From: Pseudomonadota bacterium
GTDB lineage: Bacteria; Myxococcota_A; Bradymonadia; Bradymonadales; GCA-2716585
DNA: 36,120 nt
Reading direction: 5' to 3'
Assembly: GCA_005804885.1 (NCBI GenBank)
Contig: SYOX01000166.1
Location: 1-36,120 of the forward strand
The position numbers and the translations under genes are program-made. Positions within the stretch are counted from its first letter, which is position 1, and each line of letters starts with the position of its first letter. Positions 7,597-15,751 of this stretch are shown piece after piece. The notes under the pieces were generated by a model. The model had not been told where the DNA came from and ran no database searches. It was given only the letters and a program-made list of their open reading frames with translations.

Positions 7597-9218
7597 GCAT
7601 GGCGGTCCTGGGGCTCATCATCGTCATCATCCTGGCCATGGCGCTCGGCCAGCCCCTCTTCGTGCTCATCGGCGTGGTGGCGGTCTACTGCCTGTTGGCC
7701 TTCCACGTCCCCGAGCTGTCGGTGGAGAACCTCGACTCTCCGGTGCTGGAGGCCACGCGGCAGCTCTTTGACAACCCGGTGCTGCTGGCCATCCCCTTCT
7801 TCATCGTCGCCGGCACGATCATGACCGAGGGGGACATCGCCAGGCGGCTGATCGCCTTTGCGAGGGCGGTCTTCGGCTGGGTCCCCGGCGGCCTGGGGGT
7901 CGCGGCGGTCTGCGCGTGCGTCTTCTTCGCGGCGATCTCCGGGTCGAGCCCGGTGACGGTCATCGCCATCGGGTCGATCATGTACCCGGCGCTGCTGGCC
8001 GAGCGCTACCCGGACAACTTCGCCAACGGCCTGGTGACCTCCGCCGGGTCGCTGGGCATCCTGATCCCGCCCTCGGTGCCGATGATCGTCTACGCGATCG
8101 TCGATCCGACCAAGTTCAAGCCGACCTGCGGCTACGCGCTGGGCAAGGCCGGGGAGCTCGACGTCGGCGACCTCTTCCTGGCGGGCATCGGGCCGGGGAT
8201 CCTGATCGGCATTGCCATGGCCGTCTACGCCGTCTACATCGGCGTCAAGCACAAGCTGCCGCGCACGGGCTTTGTCTGGGGCGACGTGTGGAGGACGCTG
8301 CGCGAGGGCATCTGGGCGCTCTTGATGCCGCTGATCGTGCTGGGCGGGATCTACTCGGCGCTCTTCTCGCCGACCCAGGCGGCAGCCGTCTCGGTGGTCT
8401 ACGCCTTCGTCGTCGAGTTCTGGATCCACCGCAGCATCAAGCTCGAAGACGTGCCGCGGATCCTGTCCCAGTGCGCGGTCCTGATGGGCACGCTGCTCCT
8501 GATCATGACGATGGCGCTGGCCTTCAACGACTTCCTGGCCAACGCCCGGATCCCCGAGATGGCCGTCGAGGTCATCAAGGGCTGGGATCTGTCGCTGGTG
8601 GGTTTTTTGCTCATCGTCAACCTCCTGCTGCTGGTCGTGGGCTGTCTGATGGACATCATCAGCGCCATCCTGATCCTGGTGCCGCTGCTGTCGCTCATCG
8701 GCGCCGGCGTCGGGGTCCACCCGATCCACCTGGCCATCATCTTCATCGTCAACCTGGAGATCGGCTACCTGACGCCCCCCGTGGGCCTGAACCTCTTTGT
8801 CTCCTCGACGATCTTCAACAAGAAGCTCGGGGAGGTCGTGCGCGCCGTCGTGCCCTTCCTGTTCATCATGATGGCCTGCCTGGTGGTCGTCACCTACGTG
8901 CCGACCGTCTCGCTCGGCCTTGTCTCGCTCTTCCGAGAAGGCACCGTCGTCGTCTCCTTCCCGGACAAGGAGACCTGGGAGGCCTGCGAGGCCGCCATGG
9001 GCGGCGAGGCGCCCAAGTCCGAGCTTGAGCAGATCATGGAGGGGCTCGACCTCGGCGAGGAGACGCCCCCGCCGACCCCGGAGGGCGGCGCGGTGCCGGA
9101 TCAGGGCGGCGGCGACCCCAACGCGCTGGACGACGATCCGGCGCCGGGCGACAAGAAGGCCGATCCCGTCCAGAACGAAGACGAGAACTTCGGCGGCGAC
9201 GCCAACGCCCTCGACTGA
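7593..9218 (+). CDS. dctM: TRAP transporter large permease DctM with acidic C-terminal tail
   Basis: DctM is the 12-helix transport channel subunit of TRAP transporters and uses a sodium gradient. Family features are PLFVLIGVVAVY near the start, FDNPVLLAIPFFIVAGTIM, GSSPVTVIAIGSIMYPALL, AGSLGILIPPSVPMIVYAI, and, late in the protein, NLEIGYLTPPVGLNLFVSS. The product is 541 residues against about 430 usual. The excess is a non-membrane tail (about 455-541) rich in Asp, Glu, Pro and Gly, with two similar DPNALDDD / DANALD motifs. Translation starts at ATG 7593 inside the end of dctQ. It is the last gene of the operon and is followed by a hairpin. Confidence 0.95.
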   Translation: MSMAVLGLIIVIILAMALGQPLFVLIGVVAVYCLLAFHVPELSVENLDSPVLEATRQLFDNPVLLAIPFFIVAGTIMTEGDIARRLIAFARAVFGWVPGGLGVAAVCACVFFAAISGSSPVTVIAIGSIMYPALLAERYPDNFANGLVTSAGSLGILIPPSVPMIVYAIVDPTKFKPTCGYALGKAGELDVGDLFLAGIGPGILIGIAMAVYAVYIGVKHKLPRTGFVWGDVWRTLREGIWALLMPLIVLGGIYSALFSPTQAAAVSVVYAFVVEFWIHRSIKLEDVPRILSQCAVLMGTLLLIMTMALAFNDFLANARIPEMAVEVIKGWDLSLVGFLLIVNLLLLVVGCLMDIISAILILVPLLSLIGAGVGVHPIHLAIIFIVNLEIGYLTPPVGLNLFVSSTIFNKKLGEVVRAVVPFLFIMMACLVVVTYVPTVSLGLVSLFREGTVVVSFPDKETWEACEAAMGGEAPKSELEQIMEGLDLGEETPPPTPEGGAVPDQGGGDPNALDDDPAPGDKKADPVQNEDENFGGDANALD

Positions 9219-9221
9219 CCT

Positions 9222-9254
9222 GCGCCCTCAGCTCGCCGCAGATTTCTGAGGCGC
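9222..9254 (+). terminator. Hairpin after the TRAP operon, possible terminator
   Basis: GCGCCCTCAG (9222-9231) pairs with CTGAGGCGC (9246-9254), with one bulged base, beginning 4 nt after the dctM stop. The loop contains TTT but no T-tract follows the stem. It may be a weak or Rho-assisted terminator. Confidence 0.3.
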
Positions 9255-9380
9255 CCCTGGCCTGTCGTTGGGCGCGAGGCCCCGCGTTGGCGGGCTTGCG
9301 GCGGCGCGGCGCCCCTGGCACCCTTGATGCACATCGTCTCGGAGCGCGGCGCGCTGTTCGCGCGGGCGAGGGAGGTCTTC

Positions 9381-11354
9381 ATGGATCGCGGCTGGATCAT
9401 GGTGTGGCTCGTGGCGCTGGCGGCCTGCCAGGGGTCGCCGCAGGATCCCGTCGGCGAGCCGGAGGGCGAGCCGGAATTCGGCGCTGATCACCCCGAGTGC
9501 CCGCCAGGGGTCAGGCCCAGGCCCGATCACCTCGGGCGCCTGGTCTGCTCGCGGGCCTTCATGTCGGTGGCCGTGCGCCCTCAGAGCGCGCTCTTCGCCA
9601 ACACCTCGATCGTCAAGTTCGTCATCGACCTGCAGGACGACGACGCGACCTACTTCTTCGACTCCAGCAAGTACGGCCTCCACTTCGATTTCTGCGACGA
9701 GCACCTCAACAAGGAGGGCCTGGATCCGGTCGGGACGCACGCGGAGTTCAACGACAGGCAGTACCGCAGCCAGGATCGGCGCTTCTTGCTCGGGACGGTG
9801 GCCTTCTACGCCGATCAGGGGCTGGTGTTGCTGGAGTTCGCCACGGGCGACTTGATCGAGGCCGACCAGATTCTTTTTGCTTATCAACACCTTGTCGAGC
9901 GGCTCTACTTCGGCCCTCAGCTCGTCTACCGGCCCATCTCGCTCCACCATGAGGAGGAGGCGAGCGAGCACCTGGAGGGCAAGCTGCCCATCGTGACGAC
10001 CCACGAGCTCTTCGAGGGGATCACCTTCCAGCCGCTCAACCCGGGGCGCGGCTACGGCTACCTGCGGTTGCTGGGCGAGCAGAGCGCGTCGTCGTCGAAG
10101 CCGACGGACATCGTGGTGTTGCGCGAGGCGCCCAACGACATCCCGCCGGTGGGGGGGATCATCACCGAGGTCTTCCAGACCCCGCTGTCGCACGTCAACA
10201 TCTTGAGCAAGAACCGGGGGACGCCGAACATGGCGCTGCGCGGGGCCTTGACGGACGCGCGCGTGGCGGGGCTGGCCGATCAGCTCGTCTCGCTGGAGGT
10301 CACGCCCCAGGGTTTTAATCTTCGCCCCGCGCGGCTTGAGGAGGCCGAGCGTTACTGGGCGCAGATCCGGCCGCGCGAGACCTTCGTGCCGCCCCTGGAT
10401 CTGGAGGTGGACGGCCTGCCGGCGCTCTCGACCCTGGATCACACGGCGGTGAGCGCCGTCGGGGCCAAGGCGGCCAACATGGCGGAGATGACCCACATCG
10501 AGGGCCTGCCGCTGCCCGAGGCCCCCTTCGCCGTCCCCTTCGTCCACTATTGGGAGCACATGCAGCGCCACGGCCTCGACGAGCAGGTCGAGGCCACGCT
10601 CGACGATCCGCGCTGGCGCGACGATCTGGGGTGGCGCGCGCAGGCGCTGGCCGGGCTGCGGGCCGCGATCCAGGCCGCGCCCCTGGACCTGGGCTTCCAG
10701 GCCGCGCTCTACGATCGGATCTTGACTCTGCACGGGACGGTCAAGGTGCGCCTGCGCTCATCGACCAACAGCGAGGATCTGCCGGGCTTCAATGGGGCTG
10801 GCCTCTACACCAGCGTCGCGGTGCAGATCGGCAACCGGGAGCTGCGCCCGGAGGACGGGGTCCGCCTCGTCTGGGCCTCGCTGTGGAGCGAGGAGGCGGT
10901 GGCCGAGCGCGAGTTCTACCGCATCGATCACCGCGCCGTGGCCATGGCGATCCTCGTCCACCCCTCGTTCCCCGACGAGGAGTCCAACGGGGTGGCGCTG
11001 ACGACGAACATCTTCAACCCGAACCGCCCCGGCCAGTACGTCAACGTCCAGATCGGCAGCCGGAGCGTCGCCAACCCGGGCCCCGGTGAGCTCTCGGACC
11101 AGTTCATCCTCTACACCTGGTACTCGACCCCGGAGGCTGAGTATCTGTCGCGCTCGAACCAGACCGACGAGGCGGTCCTGACCTGGGAGGAGATCCTGAC
11201 CTTGAGCGAGGCGCTGACGAAGATCCACAATCATTTCAAAGCGATACATCGGCCGCGTGTTCCCAGTCGCTGGGGCATGGACGTCGAGTTCAAGTTCACG
11301 GCACCCCACGGCCGCCTGCTCATCAAGCAGGCTCGCCCCATCCCTCAGCCCTGA
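9381..11354 (+). CDS. Lipoprotein with PEP synthase/PPDK-like domains in swapped order
   Basis: PEP synthase and pyruvate phosphate dikinase phosphorylate pyruvate through an ATP-grasp domain and a swivelling phosphohistidine domain. This 657-residue protein has both signatures, reversed. Near residues 260-280 is GGIITEVFQTPLSHVNILS, matching the phosphohistidine motif with its His at about 270. From about 355 comes the ATP-grasp domain: VGAKAANMAEM, then KVRLRSSTNSEDLPGFNGAG near 455. No pyruvate-binding TIM barrel is seen. The ATG at 9381 is chosen for its strong AGGGAGG 5 nt upstream; it starts a lipoprotein signal peptide (VALAAC), followed by a short Glu/Pro/Gly linker. Exported ATP-grasp enzymes are odd, since the periplasm lacks ATP, so activity is uncertain. 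It stands alone between the TRAP operon and a convergent gene. Confidence 0.8.
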   Translation: MDRGWIMVWLVALAACQGSPQDPVGEPEGEPEFGADHPECPPGVRPRPDHLGRLVCSRAFMSVAVRPQSALFANTSIVKFVIDLQDDDATYFFDSSKYGLHFDFCDEHLNKEGLDPVGTHAEFNDRQYRSQDRRFLLGTVAFYADQGLVLLEFATGDLIEADQILFAYQHLVERLYFGPQLVYRPISLHHEEEASEHLEGKLPIVTTHELFEGITFQPLNPGRGYGYLRLLGEQSASSSKPTDIVVLREAPNDIPPVGGIITEVFQTPLSHVNILSKNRGTPNMALRGALTDARVAGLADQLVSLEVTPQGFNLRPARLEEAERYWAQIRPRETFVPPLDLEVDGLPALSTLDHTAVSAVGAKAANMAEMTHIEGLPLPEAPFAVPFVHYWEHMQRHGLDEQVEATLDDPRWRDDLGWRAQALAGLRAAIQAAPLDLGFQAALYDRILTLHGTVKVRLRSSTNSEDLPGFNGAGLYTSVAVQIGNRELRPEDGVRLVWASLWSEEAVAEREFYRIDHRAVAMAILVHPSFPDEESNGVALTTNIFNPNRPGQYVNVQIGSRSVANPGPGELSDQFILYTWYSTPEAEYLSRSNQTDEAVLTWEEILTLSEALTKIHNHFKAIHRPRVPSRWGMDVEFKFTAPHGRLLIKQARPIPQP

Positions 11355-11379
11355 TCCCAAGCCACAGCCGAGAAACTCA

Positions 11380-11485
11380 CTTTGTGGCCGGTCCAGGCGG
11401 CGCCCTGAGCCTTTGCCATCACTGGGCGGTGCGGTGCACCAGCCTCGCTCAGGCCCAGGCCATCCCCCTGTCCTGGCCCACAAAG
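11380..11485. repeat. Nested imperfect inverted repeat between convergent genes
   Basis: CTTTGTGGCC (11380-11389) is complementary, with one extra C, to GGCCCACAAAG (11475-11485). A second pair, CCTGAGC and GCTCAGG, lies inside. The region between the PPDK-like gene and the DsbA-fold gene could fold into one long hairpin, as a bidirectional terminator or an intergenic repeat relic. No T-tract is visible. Confidence 0.35.
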
Positions 11486-11516
11486 CAAGCCCTTCGTCTT
11501 TGATTGGGTGTGAGGA

Positions 11517-12734
11517 TCAGGGCAGGGGCGTGGCGGGTTGCCAGCCGGCGAGCGCGGCCTGGACTTGATCGAGGCGGTCCTGCCCCCAGAAGAGGGAGGT
11601 GCCGTTGACGAGGAAGGTGGGCGCGCCGCAGGCGCCGAGGTCGCGGGCGCGGTCGGTGTTGAGGCGCAGCTGGTTCTTGACCTCGGGCTGCTGGGCCTGT
11701 TCGAGCAGGAGCGCGCCGTCGAAGCCGGCGTCGTCGAGGACGGCCTTGAGGGTGGCGGGGTCGCCGATGTTGCGGTCATCGGCCCAGGCGGCTCTGTAGA
11801 TGTGGTCGGTGGTGTCGGGCTTTGCGATGGCGACGCGGAGCGCGGCGACGGTGTGGAGGGGGAAGGTGGAGGGGAAGCGGTAGGGGACGCCGTAGAAGCG
11901 GGCGAAGTCGCGCATGTCCTTTTCGTACCAGCGGAGCTTGGGGGCGTTGAAGGTGTGCATGGGGATGCCCTCGGTGCCGATGGCGTGGAAGAGGGCGCCG
12001 AGGAGGAAGGGGGCGAGCTGGAGGTCGGCGCCGTGGCGTTGGGCGACGCGGCGGATCTGGGTGGAGGCGAGGTAGGAGTAGGGGCTTGAGAAGTCGTGGA
12101 AGAAGGTGAGGGAGGGGGGGGAGGCCAGGGGGTTGGGGGGGAGGTCCGGCCAGGAGGTGTGGCCGCCGAGGGCTTGTTCGACGAGGTGGAGGCGGTCGAG
12201 GCCCCAGAAGAGGTCGCCGCCGACGACGAAGGCGGGGACGCCGAAGACGCCGGCTGCGACGGCCTCGTCGGTGGCGTCGAAGAGGGCCTGCTTGACGGCG
12301 GGGTCCTGCGTGCAGCCGGGGTCGAGGTCGTGGGCGGCGGCGATCTCGCGGAGGAGGGAGGCGTCCGAGACGTCGCGGCCCTGGGCCCAGTAGGCGTCGA
12401 AGAGGGCGTGCGCGAGGGCAGGGCGTCGGTGTTCGGGGGCGGCGGTGATGAGGCGCATGGCCTCGACGGTGCGGCGCGGGTGTCCTTCGGGGCGGTTGAG
12501 GGTGAGGCCGTGGCGCTCGGCCTGTCGTTGGAGGTCGAGGTCGCCGACGCGGGCGCGCGCGGGGCTCTGCCCGGCCTGGGCGTCCTGGTCGCGGCCGATG
12601 GCGCGGTAGACGCCGCCGAGGAGGATGGGTCGCCAGATCAGGGTGGCGCCGGTGCGGGCGGCCAGGGCCTCGATCTGGAGGGAGGCCATGTAGGCGTAGG
12701 GGCAGACGACGTCGAAGTAGAAGCGCATGTCCAT
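11517..12734 (-). CDS. Tandem DsbA-fold (kappa-GST/HCCA isomerase-like) protein
   Basis: 2-hydroxychromene-2-carboxylate isomerases and kappa-class glutathione transferases are thioredoxin-fold enzymes of about 200 residues. This 405-residue protein holds two copies. The first (about 1-195) begins MRFYFDVVCPYAYMASLQIE and ends GVFGVPAFVVGGDLFWGLDR. The second (about 205-400) begins FFHDFSSPYSYLASTQI and ends GACGAPTFLVNGTSLFWGQDR, so each has the SPY-like start and the cis-Pro VPAF/APTF loop. Copy one has CPYAY with a Cys, copy two SPYSY with Ser. ATG 12734 is chosen because GGAG lies upstream; an in-frame start at 12758 would overlap the upstream gene. It follows the deacetylase by 14 bp and is probably in its operon. 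Substrate unknown; glutathione dependence is inferred from family. Confidence 0.9.
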   Translation of the reverse strand: MDMRFYFDVVCPYAYMASLQIEALAARTGATLIWRPILLGGVYRAIGRDQDAQAGQSPARARVGDLDLQRQAERHGLTLNRPEGHPRRTVEAMRLITAAPEHRRPALAHALFDAYWAQGRDVSDASLLREIAAAHDLDPGCTQDPAVKQALFDATDEAVAAGVFGVPAFVVGGDLFWGLDRLHLVEQALGGHTSWPDLPPNPLASPPSLTFFHDFSSPYSYLASTQIRRVAQRHGADLQLAPFLLGALFHAIGTEGIPMHTFNAPKLRWYEKDMRDFARFYGVPYRFPSTFPLHTVAALRVAIAKPDTTDHIYRAAWADDRNIGDPATLKAVLDDAGFDGALLLEQAQQPEVKNQLRLNTDRARDLGACGAPTFLVNGTSLFWGQDRLDQVQAALAGWQPATPLP

Positions 12735-12748
12735 GGGGGGCTCCGGGT

Positions 12749-14566
12749 TCAGGGGCACTCTTTGAGGGTGTTCAGGAAGGCGTTGATCTCCTTCTCGATG
12801 TTGGCGGTCTCATGGAGCAGGAGGATGACGCCGTCCTTGTCGTTCTTGCGCGCCTTGAACTTGCAGGCGTGGCGGCGCACGACGCCGATGTTCTCGCGAG
12901 GCCCCCAGGAGGGCGGGCCGGCGTTCCAGAAGACGGGGGCGTTGAGCCCGGCGAAGTGGTAGGCCTTGCGGCTCTCGGCGCGCAGGGAGCCGAGGCCGCC
13001 GGGCATGCGGCCGTAGGTGATGGCGACGTCCTCGCCCAGGAGGGTCTTGATCACGAGGCGGAAGAGGTCGACGTCGTCCTTGAGCTGCTTGTCGCTCATC
13101 ATGATGAGGTGTTCGCGGCGCTTCGTGACGTGGTTCATGCTGTGGTAGGCGATGTGGTGGCCCTTGTCGACGAGGTTCTGGAGGGCCTGCTTCATGAGGA
13201 CGGGGTCGCGGTTGTCGTTGTAGAGGATGTTGACGCCGCACATGAAGAAGGAGGCCTTGACCTGGTGCGCGTCGAGGACCTGATGGAGCTTCTGGTGCAG
13301 GAGGGGTCGAGGGCCGTCGTCGATGGTGATCTTGATGTGCTCGGGGAACCAGTCGGGCTGCTTCAGGGGCGGGTTGAAGCGGTTGAAGGCGTCGGGGTAG
13401 AGGTTGGGCGGCTCGACGGTCTGGCGGGTCTGGGCGTTCTCGGGGACGGGGCCGGGGTCGATGATGGGGCCTTTGGGGAAGGCCAGGATGGACTCGGGCT
13501 GCCAGCCGAGCTGGACGGCGTCGTCGCGGCAGAGGGTCTGTTCGGCGAGCTGTGCGAAGGCGGGGGGCATGCCGCGGGCGCCCCAGAGGTTTGGGCGCAG
13601 GCCGAGGCCGGCGATCCAGGCGCGGGCGTCGGCGCAGGGGATGGGCGAGATGGGGTCGTGGGGCAGGTTGAGCTTGCCCTTCTTCGGGGGGTTGCGCTTC
13701 GGAGGGGCCGTGAGGCCGTGGGCGTCGAGGAGCTTGCGGCCCTGGTTGAAGCAGGCGGGCTTGACGTGGGCCAGGAGGTCGGCGGCGCGGGCTTGGTGAT
13801 CGGGGTGGGCGTCGAGGTGGGCGCCGAGGCGCCCCCAGAGGTTCTGGCAGTCGCGCGTGCGGCTCAGCCCCCAGGCGGCGATCTGGGCCTGGAGGCGGCG
13901 CTGGCGGTCCCAGGCGGGCGCCGCCAGCGCCTCGTCGAGCCCCTTCTCGATGTCCTCGAGGATCGCCTTGGCGAGCTTGCGGTCGAACTTGCCGGGGATC
14001 TGGGCGAGCCGTGCGGCGGCGATGAGGCGAGCGGTCTTCGAGGGGGCGCGGCGCCACGCGAAGAGGACGTACTCCAGGCGCCAGGGTGCGCCATGGAGGG
14101 TCAGGACGGCCTCCATCAGCGCGGCGCCGCCGGCTTCGGCGCCCTTGCCCTCAAGCAGGCTCTTGTTGAAGAGGCTGTAGGAGAGGAGGTCGTTCCAGCG
14201 CAGCAGGGCCAGGGCCGCCGAGGCGGCCAGGGCCGGCGAGGGCTGCGCGCGCAGGGCGTCCTGGAGGGTGCTGGCGCTGTCGAGGTCGTCGAGGCGGGCC
14301 AGCGCCAGGGCGCAGCCGGGGGCCTCGGGGCCGGCGTCGGCGACGCACTGGCGCAGCACCGGCAGGGCGGCCTTGAAGTCGGCGTGGGCGTAGAGGCGCG
14401 CCATCAGCGCGCGATCCTGAGCCGGCAGCGCACCCCACAGGTCCAGAGTGGCCTCCAGCGCGTGGGGGCCCTCGCCGTCTGGGAGCGACTCGCCGTGGGC
14501 TCTTTCGCCGAGCGCGAGCAGCAGGACAGTCGCCAGCGCGCCCAGGAACAATGTGCGAGACACCAT
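12749..14566 (-). CDS. Polysaccharide deacetylase (NodB homology) with long N-terminal extension
   Basis: NodB-fold enzymes remove acetyl groups from chitin-like, peptidoglycan or exopolysaccharide sugars using a metal ion. The C-terminal third (about 405-600 of 605) carries the motifs: KITIDDGPRP (motif 1, Asp-Asp), HSMNH (motif 2, metal histidines), GRMPGG (motif 3) and ILLLHE (motif 5). An N-terminal signal peptide (LFLGALATVLLLALG, ending near AHG) suggests export. The intervening roughly 370 residues are helical, Ala/Leu-rich and not recognised; they contain several Cys. ATG 14566 is used because GGAG precedes it by 7 nt; the in-frame TTG at 14572 is less likely. It is the first gene of a minus-strand pair with the tandem DsbA-fold gene. 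The sugar substrate is unknown. Confidence 0.85.
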   Translation of the reverse strand: MVSRTLFLGALATVLLLALGERAHGESLPDGEGPHALEATLDLWGALPAQDRALMARLYAHADFKAALPVLRQCVADAGPEAPGCALALARLDDLDSASTLQDALRAQPSPALAASAALALLRWNDLLSYSLFNKSLLEGKGAEAGGAALMEAVLTLHGAPWRLEYVLFAWRRAPSKTARLIAAARLAQIPGKFDRKLAKAILEDIEKGLDEALAAPAWDRQRRLQAQIAAWGLSRTRDCQNLWGRLGAHLDAHPDHQARAADLLAHVKPACFNQGRKLLDAHGLTAPPKRNPPKKGKLNLPHDPISPIPCADARAWIAGLGLRPNLWGARGMPPAFAQLAEQTLCRDDAVQLGWQPESILAFPKGPIIDPGPVPENAQTRQTVEPPNLYPDAFNRFNPPLKQPDWFPEHIKITIDDGPRPLLHQKLHQVLDAHQVKASFFMCGVNILYNDNRDPVLMKQALQNLVDKGHHIAYHSMNHVTKRREHLIMMSDKQLKDDVDLFRLVIKTLLGEDVAITYGRMPGGLGSLRAESRKAYHFAGLNAPVFWNAGPPSWGPRENIGVVRRHACKFKARKNDKDGVILLLHETANIEKEINAFLNTLKECP

Positions 14567-15013
14567 GGACAAACTCCAGACGCGAGCAGGGTGAGCCCGG
14601 CGAAGCCCACAAGCCTACGCAGAACACCATCGATTGCAACCTCAATCCCTGCGCCGCACACTCCACCCCCCACTCCACCCCCTGTCCCCCTCCTCGCTGC
14701 GCAAGGAGGGGGGACGCTTGAATTACGGGTGTCGGTGGATCGCATGATCAACCTGTTATCACCTTTCTCTCTGTGCAATGATAGTGAATTTTTGGGTTGC
14801 GGGCGCGATGGATCGGGGGTGGGCTCGTTGGGTGGGCACGATGACTTGGGGGGGTGGGCCGCAGGAGCCTGCGGCGGGATCACTGGCCGTGTGGGGCGGG
14901 TGGCGAGGTCGTCGTGGCGGATGGAGCGTGCCTCTCGTCAGAGGCGACGGGGCACCTTGGGCGTGCTAAGGTGGGTCGAGGGTGGGTTGGAGGAGCGAGC
15001 GCGGGAGGTGAGG
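14567..15013. other. Intergenic region between divergent genes, with hairpin
   Basis: This 447-bp gap separates the minus-strand deacetylase from the plus-strand secretin fragment. It holds a stem-loop: GTCCCCCTCCT (14684-14694) with AGGAGGGGGGAC (14704-14715), one bulged G and a 9-nt loop. An AT-richer island (about 14740-14800) includes a promoter candidate. No convincing coding region was seen, although the frame of the downstream gene stays open through it and an ATG at 14921 is possible. Confidence 0.55.
14756..14785 (+). promoter_or_regulatory. Candidate promoter for secretin-fragment/methyltransferase pair
   Basis: TTATCA (14756-14761) and GATAGT (14780-14785) are 18 nt apart, each matching 4 of 6 consensus bases, in the only AT-rich stretch of the gap. 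The leader would be over 200 nt, so the assignment is weak. Confidence 0.25.
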
Positions 15014-15751
15014 GTGGGCGGCAGGGGGCGAGAGGGGCGGCGTGGGCCTGGGGTCGGTGGGTCTGGGGGGGAGTCGGGGCGTCGGGCGTGCGCGGCGCTG
15101 GCGTGCCTCGCGCTGGTCGCCTGGGGTGTCGCGCCGGGCGCGGCGTGGGCCGAGGCGCCGGCGAGCCAGCGGGTGACGCTGGAGTTTGACGAGGCGCCGC
15201 TGGAGCAGGTGGTGCGCTTCTTCGCGGAGCTGACGGGGGAGCGCTTCATCATCGCGGGGGCGCTGGAGGCGAAGCGGATCACGATCCTGGCGCCCGCGCC
15301 GGTGTCCGTGGGGGAGGCGTGGGGGGCCTTCATGGCGGCGCTGTCGATGAATGGGCTGACGACGGCGCGGCAGGGCAGCTTCATCAAGATCATCGACGCG
15401 GCCGAGGCGCCGGGCCACGCGCCGCTGAGGGTCGCGCCGCAGCTTGGGGCGCGGCCGGAGGGCGTCGGCGCCGGGGGGGCCGAGGTGCACATGGTGCGGC
15501 TGGCGCACGCCGACGCGGCGGCCGTCGAGGGGGTCTTGCGGCGGCTGTCTGGGGAGGAGGCGAGGATCGCGTCGGACGGGCGGACCAACAGCGTGATCGT
15601 CGTGGGCGCGCCGCCGGAGGTCGAGCGGCTGATGTCGGTGATCAAGGCGCTGGACGTGCCAGGCGGCGGGGCTCAGATCCGCGTCTATCGGCTCCAGCAC
15701 GCCAAGGCCGCGGAGGCTGCGCGGCTGCTGGAGCAGCTCACGGCGCAATGA
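15014..15751 (+). CDS. Secretin (GspD-like) N0-N1 periplasmic fragment, lacking the pore domain
   Basis: Secretins form the outer-membrane pore of type II secretion; their periplasmic part is made of N0, N1 and further repeats. This 245-residue protein has a signal peptide (CAALACLALVAWGVAPGAAW), then an N0 domain (VTLEFDEAPLEQVVRFFAEL, about residues 55-130). An N1 domain follows (VHMVRLAHADAAAVEGVLRRL to TNSVIVVGAPPEVERLMSVI, about 155-225). It then starts an N2-like strand (IRVYRLQHAKAAEAARLLEQL) and stops. The secretin pore is absent here and in the rest of the window. Start GTG 15014 has GGAGG 5 nt upstream; GTG 15008 and ATG 14921 are alternatives. Its stop overlaps the next ATG by 4 bp. 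Either a truncated relic or a stand-alone periplasmic adaptor (uncertain). Confidence 0.75.
   Translation: MGGRGREGRRGPGVGGSGGESGRRACAALACLALVAWGVAPGAAWAEAPASQRVTLEFDEAPLEQVVRFFAELTGERFIIAGALEAKRITILAPAPVSVGEAWGAFMAALSMNGLTTARQGSFIKIIDAAEAPGHAPLRVAPQLGARPEGVGAGGAEVHMVRLAHADAAAVEGVLRRLSGEEARIASDGRTNSVIVVGAPPEVERLMSVIKALDVPGGGAQIRVYRLQHAKAAEAARLLEQLTAQ

Noticed and set aside
7386..8729. Antisense open frame of 447 codons inside dctM
   Set aside because: Product is Asp/Gln/His/Arg-rich low complexity opposite a clearly recognised DctM.
12812..14566. Very long open frame (979 codons) running antisense to the deacetylase and on into the secretin fragment
   Set aside because: The deacetylase on the minus strand has clear NodB motifs and a signal peptide. 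The antisense frame is low-complexity (Gly, Val, Glu, Ala) and is a GC-bias artefact; only its end (from 15014) is real.
11355..14806. Similarity between the sequence after the PPDK-like gene (about 11350-11385, minus strand) and 14783-14820
   Set aside because: Only about 13-15 of 19 bases match in short blocks; too weak to call a shared repeat.
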